DNA from: DATFPK01 sp035264885
GTDB taxonomy: Bacteria > Actinomycetota > Thermoleophilia > Solirubrobacterales > 70-9
Direction: 5' to 3'
Length of the DNA: 25,898 bases
Assembly (NCBI GenBank): GCA_035264885.1
Contig: DATFPK010000074.1
Span: forward strand, 1 to 25,898
Numbering within the stretch: position 1 is the first letter of the stretch; every line of letters starts with the position of its first letter. The notes beneath the pieces were generated by a model. The model had not been told where the DNA came from and made no database searches. It was given only the letters and a program-made list of their open reading frames with translations. A program made the position numbers and the translations under genes. Positions 1-5,932 of the stretch are shown piece after piece.

Positions 1-302
1 TTGTTCTGGAACGCCACGGTCGCGGTCAGCGGCCGCGAGTACGTCATGTCCTTCTCCCGGCACTCCTCGATCGTGTTGGGCGGCTCCTCGAACTTGAAGT
101 CGCCGAAGACGATCGCCAGGTTGCCCGTGTAGTCCTCGATCGGCGAGATGTCGTCGATCGTCTCCCGCAGGAGTCCGGCCCGCGGGTCGGTCAGCGCCTC
201 GAAGGAGCGGCGCTGGATATCGATGAGGTGTGGGACTTCCTGGGGGTTTGTGAGTCGGGAAAAGCTCCTACGGGTGGCAGGCGCAGCGTTCGAACGTGCC
301 AA
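1..302 (-). CDS. rpoB: RNA polymerase beta subunit, N-terminal fragment
   Basis: This is the beginning of the RNA polymerase beta subunit; the gene runs off the left edge of the window, so only about 100 codons are present. Translating the minus strand gives the typical beta N terminus, with stretches such as RSFSRLTNPQEVPHLIDIQ followed by SFEAL, ISPIEDYTGN and FGDFKFEEP. I chose TTG at 300-302 as the start because a good ribosome binding site (GAGGAG) lies nine bases upstream and the protein then begins MARSNAAPATRRSFSRL, a short variable leader before the conserved part, as in other actinobacteria. It lies downstream of rplL in the same direction, the standard arrangement. The identity is secure; the TTG start is likely but not certain. 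Confidence 0.93.
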   Translation of the reverse strand, partial: MARSNAAPATRRSFSRLTNPQEVPHLIDIQRRSFEALTDPRAGLLRETIDDISPIEDYTGNLAIVFGDFKFEEPPNTIEECREKDMTYSRPLTATVAFQN

Positions 303-393
303 AGTCGGCGACTCCTCAGACGGTCAGAGGGACGGAGAAACGGCGCAGATGCGGGCAGCGGGGCACAACGGCGCGCGACGTATAAACCTAGCA

Positions 394-429
394 CACGGCT
401 AGACCGGCCCACGAGCGGGCCCAGCCGTG
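394..429 (-). promoter_or_regulatory. Long hairpin between rplL and rpoB
   Basis: The 191-base gap between rplL and rpoB holds a strong imperfect inverted repeat. The outer arms CACGGCT (394-400) and AGCCGTG (423-429) match perfectly, and the inner arms GGCCC and GGGCC enclose a short loop, with an asymmetric bulge between the two stems. No T-run follows on the minus strand, so it does not look like a full terminator. In other bacteria this gap carries a partial attenuator or an RNase III processing site that sets the rpoB to rplL ratio; such a role here is inferred from position only. The rest of the gap shows nothing clear apart from an AT-richer patch near 381-390. Confidence 0.55.
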
Positions 430-493
430 CGTCGGGCCAGGGAGTGTAGCGGGGTCCAAGCCGCTTCCGTCGTGCCTGGACGCTGCCTGGGGC

Positions 494-880
494 CTACTTG
501 AGGTCGACGCTCGCGCCGGCCTCCTCGAGGTCGGACTTGAGCCTCTCGGCCTCGTCGCGCTCGACGGCCTCCTTGACGGCCTTCGGCGCCTCGTCGACCA
601 GGGCCTTGGCCTCCTTGAGGCCGAGGCCGGTGGCGGCGCGGACGACCTTGATCACCGGGACCTTCTGGCCCCCGACCTCGGTCAGGACCACGTCGACGGT
701 CGAGGCCTCCTCGGCGGCGCCGTCACCGTCGGCGCCGGGCGCGGCAGCGGCCGGCGCGGCCGCGGCGACCGCGGTCGCCGAGACGCCGAACTCCTCCTCC
801 AGCGCCTTGATCCGCTCGGAGAGCTCGAGCACGGAGATGCTCTTCAGCTCGTCGATCCATTCCTGTGTGCTCGTAGCCAT
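494..880 (-). CDS. rplL: 50S ribosomal protein L7/L12
   Basis: This 128-residue protein is the L7/L12 stalk protein, which binds L10 in multiple dimers and recruits and activates translation GTPases. The N-terminal dimerisation helices (MATSTQEWIDELKSISVLEL, then SERIKALEEEFGV) lead into an Ala/Gly-rich hinge at about residues 38-58. The C-terminal domain follows, with the conserved patch GLGLKEAKALVDEAPKAVKE that contacts elongation factors. Length is normal for the family. The ATG lies six bases after the rplJ stop, so the two genes are co-transcribed and probably translationally linked. rpoB follows after a gap with a hairpin. Confidence 0.98.
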   Translation of the reverse strand: MATSTQEWIDELKSISVLELSERIKALEEEFGVSATAVAAAAPAAAAPGADGDGAAEEASTVDVVLTEVGGQKVPVIKVVRAATGLGLKEAKALVDEAPKAVKEAVERDEAERLKSDLEEAGASVDLK

Positions 881-886
881 TCTCGA

Positions 887-1654
887 TTACTCCTCTTCGT
901 TGCTCGAATCGTCAGAAGTCTCTGCACCCTCATCGCCCGCGGGCTCTCCTTCTGCCCGGGAAGGATCACCCTCGGCCGGAGCCTCCGCCTCCGCCCCGGA
1001 CTCAGTCGGCTCCGCCTCGACCGGCGCCTCCTCTGCGGGCGTTTCCTCGGCCGGGGCTTCCTCCGAATCGCCGGCATCTACCGGCTCGGCCGGCTCCGCG
1101 TCCGCTTCCGGCGGGCTCTCCTCGGGAGGTTCGCCCGTGACGAGGCCCTGCTCGGCGATCTGGCTCAGCTGGATTGCGAGGCCGGAAATCAGCGCGTTGA
1201 GACCGCGGACGAGGCCGGTGACGGGGCTGGCCACCATCCCCGCCAGCTGGCCGTGGAGGACGTCGCGGGCCGGCAGGCGGGCGATCGACTCGAAGCGGTC
1301 CTCGTCGAGAGTCACCCCGTCCATGAACCCGCCTTTGAAACTCAGCACCTCGTGCTCGCGGTCGAAGTTGACGATCGCCTTGGCCGCCAGGGCGGTGTCG
1401 CCACGGACGAAGGTGAGGGCGGTCGGTCCGTCGAGCAGGTCCTTGAGCTCCTCGCGGCCCGCCTTCTCGGCGGCGAGCCTGGTGAGCCGGTTCTTGACCA
1501 CCCGGAAGCTGGCGTCGTTCTCGCGCAGGTTGGCGCGGAGCTCGGCCGCCTGGGGAACGCTGATGCCGCGGTAGTCGATCGCGAAGATCGCTTCGGCTCC
1601 CTCGATCTGGCCGGCGATGTCCTCGACGACCGCTGCCTTCTCTTCTCGCTTCAA
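887..1654 (-). CDS. rplJ: 50S ribosomal protein L10 with long acidic tail
   Basis: L10 anchors the L7/L12 dimers on the 23S rRNA and autoregulates its own operon by binding its leader mRNA. The body, about residues 1-173, is typical: MKREEKAAVVEDI at the start, AIDYRGISVPQAAELR, FRVVKNRLTRLA and a C-terminal stalk-binding helix around LNALISGLAIQLSQIAEQ. I chose TTG at 1652-1654 because it places the start exactly at the conserved N terminus; the binding site upstream is only modest. The protein is 255 residues rather than the usual 165-185, because roughly the last 82 residues form a tail of Glu, Ala, Pro and Ser that looks disordered. The frame is open and continuous through the tail, ending six bases before rplL, so the tail is part of the gene rather than a frame error. 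Confidence 0.95.
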   Translation of the reverse strand: MKREEKAAVVEDIAGQIEGAEAIFAIDYRGISVPQAAELRANLRENDASFRVVKNRLTRLAAEKAGREELKDLLDGPTALTFVRGDTALAAKAIVNFDREHEVLSFKGGFMDGVTLDEDRFESIARLPARDVLHGQLAGMVASPVTGLVRGLNALISGLAIQLSQIAEQGLVTGEPPEESPPEADAEPAEPVDAGDSEEAPAEETPAEEAPVEAEPTESGAEAEAPAEGDPSRAEGEPAGDEGAETSDDSSNEEE

Positions 1655-1690
1655 GTCCTGTCCGTCTCGCTCTGGTCCTGGGCCCCGGCA

Positions 1691-1714
1691 GAAGAAAACC
1701 CGCTCACAGGCGGG
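1691..1714 (-). terminator. Attenuator-like intrinsic terminator ahead of rplJ
   Basis: On the minus strand the stem CCCGC, a six-base loop and GCGGG is followed at once by TTTTCTTCT. This has the shape of an intrinsic terminator, and it sits between the L10 leader motif and the rplJ start. Such placement suggests transcriptional attenuation of rplJL-rpoB. Confidence 0.6.
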
Positions 1715-1795
1715 CACGGACGCGCGGGGCGTCGGGCTTCGCCTGCACCGGGCTTCCGGGCTATCGCCCCGCCGGTGGTCTTCGGGGACCGACGA
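1715..1795 (-). promoter_or_regulatory. Ribosomal protein L10 leader
   Basis: The leader upstream of rplJ contains, on the minus strand, GGTCCCCGAAGACCACCGG, then a GC-rich helix, then CCCGGTGCAGGCGAAGCC. The CCGAAGACC and GGTGCAGGCGA elements resemble the conserved internal-loop strands of the L10 leader, where the L10-L7/L12 complex binds its own mRNA. A terminator-like hairpin follows directly. A possible -10 element (TAGCAT) lies at 1795-1800, just past the end of the preceding gene, so the leader may be made from an internal promoter. I recognised the motif by eye; a covariance-model search would settle it. Confidence 0.65.
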
Positions 1796-1815
1796 TGCTA
1801 GCGCACGATGTGCGG

Positions 1816-3306
1816 TCAGCTGCCGTCGCGAAGGGCGATCATCCCGCCGGTCACCCCGAGGTAGGCGGTGCCGTCCGGTCCCAGCGCCAGGCCGGCGTAG
1901 TTGTTGTTGAACGAGAGGCCCGAGCCCGCGAACTTGCGCCAGACGGTGCGGCCCGTTCGGAAGGAGATCGCGGTCCAGTAGTAGCCCTGAGCACCGCTGG
2001 GGTCGGGGGGGCGGGTGTAGGCGTAGACCAGGCCAGTCCGGGTCGAGAGCTTGGGAACGACGGTTGGAGCGCGGGCGGTCCGGTTCGTCCAGACCTTGCG
2101 GCAGCCGCGGCCACCCCGGCGGACCTCGATCCGGGCGAAACCGGGCCTGGTGACGGCGCCGCTCTGCGGGCCGAACGGGTCCTTGTAGCCGTAGTTGTTC
2201 TCGACGATCAGCGAGCGCCCGGCGGTGATCAGCGAGTTCTCGGTCGCGCTGGCCTTCTTCGCGAACACCGGCACCTTGCAGACGACCCGGCGTCGGCCTC
2301 GCGACAGCCGCGGGCGCCTCCGGTAGACGACCACGTTCATCGGCTCGGCGTTGTCGGTGATCGCCACGAATCCGCCGTTCATCAGCGTCGGCGTCGTGCC
2401 GGACCCGGCGTTGACCTGACCGGGCTTGACGACGCCGGAGTCCGGGTAGCCCGCCCGCCAGACGATCCGGGGCCGGCCGCCCCGCCCCGCCTTGAACCGG
2501 TACATGCGGCGGTCGGAGACGATGTAGACGCCTCCCCGCCCGACCGCGAACGAGTTCTCGATCTCCTCGCCCAGCCGCATGGTCCGGATGCTGCCGGTGC
2601 GGCGGTTCAGCGTGCCGACCTTGCCGTTCGCCTTGGTCACGAACCAGATGCGGCCCCCGAAGTCGGGTAGCGCCGAGGTGATCCGCTCGGTGGACTGGTC
2701 GAGTACTCCGGTGAGGTCGAAGTCCCGCTGCAGGAAGAGGCTCTGCCCGTCGGCCGACTGGCCGAGGACGTAGATGTGGTCCGTCTTGGTCGGGACCCAG
2801 ATCCGGTCGCGCTGGTCGAGGAAGAAGTAGCCGCCGCCGCTGAAGTTCTGGTAGGCCTTGGTCCCTGGCGGGTCCGGCGCGTTGGGCAGGACGTACGTCG
2901 CGACCGTCTCCAGGGTGTCGGGGTCGATGATCCGCGCCTGCGGCGGAGCGATCAGGGACGGGCAGACGCTGATGATCCGGCCCCGGCGGTCGAAGGCCAG
3001 GCTCCCGCACAGCGACGGCGGCTTGCCCTCGGAGGTCGCGACCAAGGAGCGGCCGAGCGGGCCCCGTCGCCGGTAGGCGTCGGTCATCCAGGTGTCGCTG
3101 TGGATGTTGCTGTTGGGGTCCCGCGCCATGAACGGGTTCTGCGGTGGGAGTGCCGGCGCGACCCGGTGGGGCTTGGCGGGGTGCCCGCTGAAGTCGGGCA
3201 GGGATGGCGGTAGGCCGGTCGGCAGGATCGGCGCCGCGGCCGCAGGCACGGTGAAGGCGAGAGTGACGAGCAGGGCGAGCGGAAGGGGGCTGCCGCGTCG
3301 CCGCAC
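1816..3306 (-). CDS. Secreted beta-propeller-like protein of unknown function
   Basis: This 496-residue protein lies inside the ribosomal operon between rplA and rplJ. It starts at GTG five bases after the rplA stop and opens with a clear Sec signal peptide: three Arg residues, a hydrophobic core PLALLVTLAFTV, and an Ala-rich cleavage region near residues 22-25. The mature part is a series of short beta-strand-rich repeats with motifs such as LAFDRRGRIISVCP, YFFLDQRDRIWVPTKTDHIYV, DFGGRIWFVTKANGKVGTLN, VYIVSDRRMYRF and LALGPDGTAYLGVTGGMIAL. This pattern is typical of PQQ/NHL/SMP-30-like beta-propellers; blade number cannot be fixed by eye. No catalytic motif was recognised. No ribosome binding site is visible, so translation may depend on coupling to rplA. 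It has no obvious link to ribosome function and may be an inserted gene that benefits from the promoter. Confidence 0.8.
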   Translation of the reverse strand: MRRRGSPLPLALLVTLAFTVPAAAAPILPTGLPPSLPDFSGHPAKPHRVAPALPPQNPFMARDPNSNIHSDTWMTDAYRRRGPLGRSLVATSEGKPPSLCGSLAFDRRGRIISVCPSLIAPPQARIIDPDTLETVATYVLPNAPDPPGTKAYQNFSGGGYFFLDQRDRIWVPTKTDHIYVLGQSADGQSLFLQRDFDLTGVLDQSTERITSALPDFGGRIWFVTKANGKVGTLNRRTGSIRTMRLGEEIENSFAVGRGGVYIVSDRRMYRFKAGRGGRPRIVWRAGYPDSGVVKPGQVNAGSGTTPTLMNGGFVAITDNAEPMNVVVYRRRPRLSRGRRRVVCKVPVFAKKASATENSLITAGRSLIVENNYGYKDPFGPQSGAVTRPGFARIEVRRGGRGCRKVWTNRTARAPTVVPKLSTRTGLVYAYTRPPDPSGAQGYYWTAISFRTGRTVWRKFAGSGLSFNNNYAGLALGPDGTAYLGVTGGMIALRDGS

Positions 3307-3311
3307 GGGGT

Positions 3312-4067
3312 CTAGGCCGCCGCGGGCTCGGGCTCTTCGGCCGGTTCGGCGCCGGGAAGGCCGGCGAGGATCTCGCGGTCGGTCGTCTTGGTGGTGTCGA
3401 CGCGGACGCCCGGGCCCATGGTGTTCGTAAGGGTGATCGAGAGGATGTAGCGCCCCTTGGCGCCGGCCGGCTTGGCGCGCACGATCTCCTCGATCACCGT
3501 CGTGTAGTTCTCGAGCAGGCGGCGGTCGTCGAAGCTCGCCTTGCCGATCGCGAGGTGGACGACGGCCTGGCGGTCGGTCCGGTACTCAACCTTGCCCGCC
3601 TTCGACTCGCTGACCGCCTTCTCGACGTCGTCGGTCACCGTGCCGACCTTCGGGTTGGGCATCTTGCCCTGGGGCCCGAGGACCCGGCCGAGCCGGCCGA
3701 CCGTCGGCATCATGTCCGGGGTCGCGATCGCGACGTCGAACTCGGTCCAACCCTCCTCCACCCGCTTGGCGAGGTCCTCGGCGCCGACGAAGTCGGCCCC
3801 CGCCGCCTCGGCGTCGCGCGCCTTCTGGCCCTGCGCGAAGACGGCGACGCTGACGTCCTTGCCGAGCCCGTGCGGGAGGGCGAGGGTGCCGCGCAACTGC
3901 TCGTCGGCATGCCGGACGTTGACGCCCAGCCGGATGTGGAGCTCGACGGTCTCGTCGAAGCTGGCGGTCGCGGTCTCCTTGAGCAGGGAGATCGCCTCGG
4001 CCGGCGGGTACTGCCGTTCGCGCTGGACCTTGTCGTACTGCTGGCGGTAGCGCTTGCCGTGTGCCAT
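3312..4067 (-). CDS. rplA: 50S ribosomal protein L1
   Basis: L1 binds 23S rRNA at the mobile L1 stalk and helps release deacylated tRNA from the E site; in many bacteria it also represses the L11-L1 mRNA. The 251-residue product has the family signatures, including FDETVELHIRLGVNVRHADE near residues 37-56, the GLGKDVSVAVFAQG stretch, and the block containing TPDMMPTVGRLGRVLGPQG, followed by GKMPNPKVGTV. The second half of domain I is present (KGRYILSITLTNTMGPGVRV). It ends in a short Glu/Pro/Ala tail. It starts 13 bases after the rplK stop and is followed by the beta-propeller gene. Confidence 0.98.
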   Translation of the reverse strand: MAHGKRYRQQYDKVQRERQYPPAEAISLLKETATASFDETVELHIRLGVNVRHADEQLRGTLALPHGLGKDVSVAVFAQGQKARDAEAAGADFVGAEDLAKRVEEGWTEFDVAIATPDMMPTVGRLGRVLGPQGKMPNPKVGTVTDDVEKAVSESKAGKVEYRTDRQAVVHLAIGKASFDDRRLLENYTTVIEEIVRAKPAGAKGRYILSITLTNTMGPGVRVDTTKTTDREILAGLPGAEPAEEPEPAAA

Positions 4068-4080
4068 CTCGAGCTCCGTC

Positions 4081-4503
4081 CTACCTCACGTCGACGCCCA
4101 TCGACCGGGCCGTGCCGGCGATGATCTTCGAGGCTGCGTCGACGTCGTTCGCGTTGAGGTCGGGCATCTTGCGCTCGGCGATCTGGCGCACCTGGTCCAT
4201 CGAGATCGTCCCGACCTTGTTGACGTGGGGCTCGCCCGACCCCTTCTCGATCCCGATCGCCTCGCGGATCAGGACGGCGGCGGGCGGGGTCTTCGTGATG
4301 AAGTCGAAGGTGCGGTCCTCGTAGACCGTGATCTCGACCGGGATGATCGTCCCGCCCTCGGACTGGGTCTGGGCGTTGAACGCCTTGCAGAACTCCATGA
4401 TGTTGACCCCGTGCTGACCGAGCGCGGGCCCAACCGGCGGCGCGGGGTTGGCCGCGCCGGCGGGGATCTGGAGCTTGATGAGGGTGAGGACTTTCTTTGC
4501 CAT
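4081..4503 (-). CDS. rplK: 50S ribosomal protein L11
   Basis: L11 forms the GTPase-associated centre with 23S rRNA and is needed for RelA-type stringent signalling. The 140-residue protein matches the family in length and motifs: MAKKVLTLIKLQIPAGAANP, the proline-rich PPVGPALGQHGVNIMEFCKA, and the C-terminal RNA-binding domain with NKVGTISMDQVRQIAE and GTARSMGV. The ATG at 4501-4503 has no good ribosome binding site; the bases in front are tandem 7-base repeats. It is co-directional with nusG upstream and rplA downstream. Confidence 0.98.
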   Translation of the reverse strand: MAKKVLTLIKLQIPAGAANPAPPVGPALGQHGVNIMEFCKAFNAQTQSEGGTIIPVEITVYEDRTFDFITKTPPAAVLIREAIGIEKGSGEPHVNKVGTISMDQVRQIAERKMPDLNANDVDAASKIIAGTARSMGVDVR

Positions 4504-4509
4504 TGGGTT

Positions 4510-4544
4510 GCCGGTCGCCGGTCGCCAGACGCCGGACGCCAGAC
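4510..4544. repeat. Five tandem 7-bp repeats before rplK
   Basis: On the plus strand this stretch reads as five consecutive heptamers: GCCGGTC, GCCGGTC, GCCAGAC, GCCGGAC, GCCAGAC, giving the consensus GCC(G/A)G(T/A)C. It fills much of the 60-base gap between nusG and rplK, exactly where the rplK ribosome binding site and any L1-binding leader would be. Confidence 0.85.
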
Positions 4545-4563
4545 GGTAGCGGGGCGTGCGGGC

Positions 4564-5085
4564 TCAGACCTTTTTGACTTGGTCGTAGCCGACCTCGACC
4601 GGCGTCTCGCGACCGAAGATCGAGACCAGGACCTTGAGCTTCGCGGCGTCCTCGTTGATCTCGGCGATCTCGCCGGAGAAGTCGGAGAGCGGCCCGGAGA
4701 TGACCTTGACCGACTCGCCGATAGAGAACTGCGCCTGGGTCCGCGGCCGCTCGGCGGTCTCGCGGTGGAGCAGGCGGTCGACCTCGGGCTTGGAGAGCGG
4801 CACCGGCTTGTTGCGGGACCCGACGAACCCGGTGACGCCGGGGGTGTTCTTGACCAGGCCCCAGGCCTCGTCGGTCATATCCATGTTGACGAGGACGTAG
4901 CCGGGCATGGTCCGCTTCTCGGTCTGGACCTTCTGGCCGTCCTTGAGCTCGGAGACCTGCTCGGTGGGGACGACGACCTGGCGCACGTTGCGGTCCTGGC
5001 CCATCGTCTGCACCCGGTGCTCGAGGTTGTGCTTGACCTTGTTCTCGTGTCCGGAGTAGGTGTTGATCACGTACCAGCGATACAT
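4564..5085 (-). CDS. nusG: Transcription termination/antitermination factor NusG
   Basis: NusG binds RNA polymerase and links it to Rho or to the ribosome. The 173-residue product starts at ATG 5083-5085 with MYRWYVINTYSGHENKVKHNL, the classic NGN-domain opening, and carries the conserved region around KRTMPGYVLVNMDMTD. The NGN domain ends with the VTGFVGSRNKPVPLSKPEV block. The C-terminal KOW domain is complete (FSIGESVKVISGPLSDFSGE, then VLVSIFGRETPVEVGYDQV). The frame stays open upstream, but that part is antisense-like GC-rich sequence overlapping secE and is not part of the protein. A weak purine-rich GAGAGAG precedes the start. Confidence 0.98.
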   Translation of the reverse strand: MYRWYVINTYSGHENKVKHNLEHRVQTMGQDRNVRQVVVPTEQVSELKDGQKVQTEKRTMPGYVLVNMDMTDEAWGLVKNTPGVTGFVGSRNKPVPLSKPEVDRLLHRETAERPRTQAQFSIGESVKVISGPLSDFSGEIAEINEDAAKLKVLVSIFGRETPVEVGYDQVKKV

Positions 5086-5123
5086 CTGAAGGCTCTCTCT
5101 CGTTCTGCTTTCGCGGGCGGGGG

Positions 5124-5642
5124 CTAGATGATCAGCTTGACGAGCTGATTGAAGACCGCGTCGAGCGCCCCGAGGTAGGCCCCGACGATCGCGACGAAGG
5201 CGATCGTCACGGCGGTGGCCTGGACCAGGGTCTCGCGGTCCGGCCACTGGACTTTCTTCAGCTCCGCCCAGCATGACGCGAAGAAGCCGATGACCCCGCC
5301 GCGCTGGCGCTCCGCGGCGGCCTGCTTCTGGCGCCGGGCCAGCTGCTCGCGCTCGCGCCGCCGCTGGTCTTCCTTCTTCTGCCGCTCGGTTTCGCGCTGG
5401 CGCTTTTGCTCGGCCCGTCGCTGCGCGCGGCTCGGCTGCGGGGCATCCGGGGTCTCGAGCGCGTCCTCCTCGGCGCCGGCCGCGATCCCGGCCTCGACCG
5501 CCTCGACCTCGGCGACCTCGCCCGAGACCGGGACCTGCGTGTCGTGCTGGGCCTTCGCGTCCGGGCTCCGCCCCCGCTGCTGCTGGGCGGCCGCCTCGCG
5601 GGCTCGCCGCTCGGCCTTGCGCTGTGCGCGCGTCTTGGCCAT
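5124..5642 (-). CDS. secE: Preprotein translocase subunit SecE with long charged N-terminal extension
   Basis: SecE clamps the SecY channel in the membrane. The last 60 or so residues are typical: GVIGFFASCWAELKKVQWPD (the amphipathic helix and conserved W-P segment), then RETLVQATAVTIAFVAIVGA and the single membrane span running to QLVKLII. Upstream are about 110 residues of low-complexity sequence: a basic start (MAKTRAQRKAERRAREAAAQ), an acidic middle, and a long Arg/Glu/Gln stretch likely to be helical or coiled coil. Bacterial one-span SecE proteins are often 60-80 residues, although actinobacterial ones tend to be longer. It begins 18 bases after rpmG; that gap contains the palindrome GGCGCC-GC-GGCGCC. 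No ribosome binding site is obvious, so the exact start could be further in. Confidence 0.93.
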   Translation of the reverse strand: MAKTRAQRKAERRAREAAAQQQRGRSPDAKAQHDTQVPVSGEVAEVEAVEAGIAAGAEEDALETPDAPQPSRAQRRAEQKRQRETERQKKEDQRRREREQLARRQKQAAAERQRGGVIGFFASCWAELKKVQWPDRETLVQATAVTIAFVAIVGAYLGALDAVFNQLVKLII

Positions 5643-5660
5643 GGGCCGGCGCCGCGGCGC

Positions 5661-5825
5661 CTACCGCGTCTCCTTGTGTGGCGTGTGGCGCCCGCACCAG
5701 CGGCAGAACTTGCGCAACTCGACCCGATCCGGCGAGTTCCGCCGGGACTTGTTGGTCTGGTAGTTGCGGCGCTTGCACTCTTCGCAGGCGAGCGTCACCG
5801 CGATCCGGACATCTCCGCGAGCCAT
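5661..5825 (-). CDS. rpmG: 50S ribosomal protein L33
   Basis: This 54-residue gene opens MARGDVRIAVTLACEECKRR, continues NYQTNKSRRN and ends CRWCGRHTPHKETR. These are the hallmarks of L33, including two cysteine pairs (CEEC and CRWC) that mark the zinc-binding (C+) form. The ATG at 5823-5825 lies just after a GAGGAG element, with unusually short spacing. It is the first gene of the rpmG-secE-nusG-rplK-rplA run and follows a terminator-like hairpin. L33 is a small large-subunit protein near the E site; bacteria with both forms switch between C+ and C- copies under zinc limitation, but no second copy is visible here. Confidence 0.96.
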   Translation of the reverse strand: MARGDVRIAVTLACEECKRRNYQTNKSRRNSPDRVELRKFCRWCGRHTPHKETR

Positions 5826-5851
5826 TTCTCCTCAGGTACGGACGCCGTTAC

Positions 5852-5881
5852 AGAAGAAAACCTCGGGCGCGAGGCGCGAGG
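5852..5881 (-). terminator. Hairpin with T-run between acyl-CoA dehydrogenase gene and rpmG
   Basis: On the minus strand CCTCG, an 11-base GC-rich loop region and CGAGG are followed by TTTTCTTCT. It can serve as the terminator of the acyl-CoA dehydrogenase gene. A -10-like TATCCT (minus strand, 5890-5895) lies upstream, so it could also be a leader attenuator for the rpmG operon. The rest of the 107-base gap shows only the rpmG ribosome binding site. Confidence 0.5.
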
Positions 5882-5932
5882 AAGGCCGAAGGATAGCGGT
5901 CCCGGGGCGGACTGCCGGACCGCTTTTCGCCC

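Noticed and set aside
498..1574. Long plus-strand open frame opposite rplL and rplJ
   Set aside because: It is Ser/Arg-rich low-complexity sequence antisense to two secure ribosomal genes, as expected from GC-rich codon bias.
887..3010. 707-codon minus-strand frame that would fuse rplJ to an upstream domain
   Set aside because: The upstream part is the beta-propeller gene read in the wrong frame (Arg/Pro-rich). The conserved L10 start is at 1654 and a leader with a terminator precedes it.
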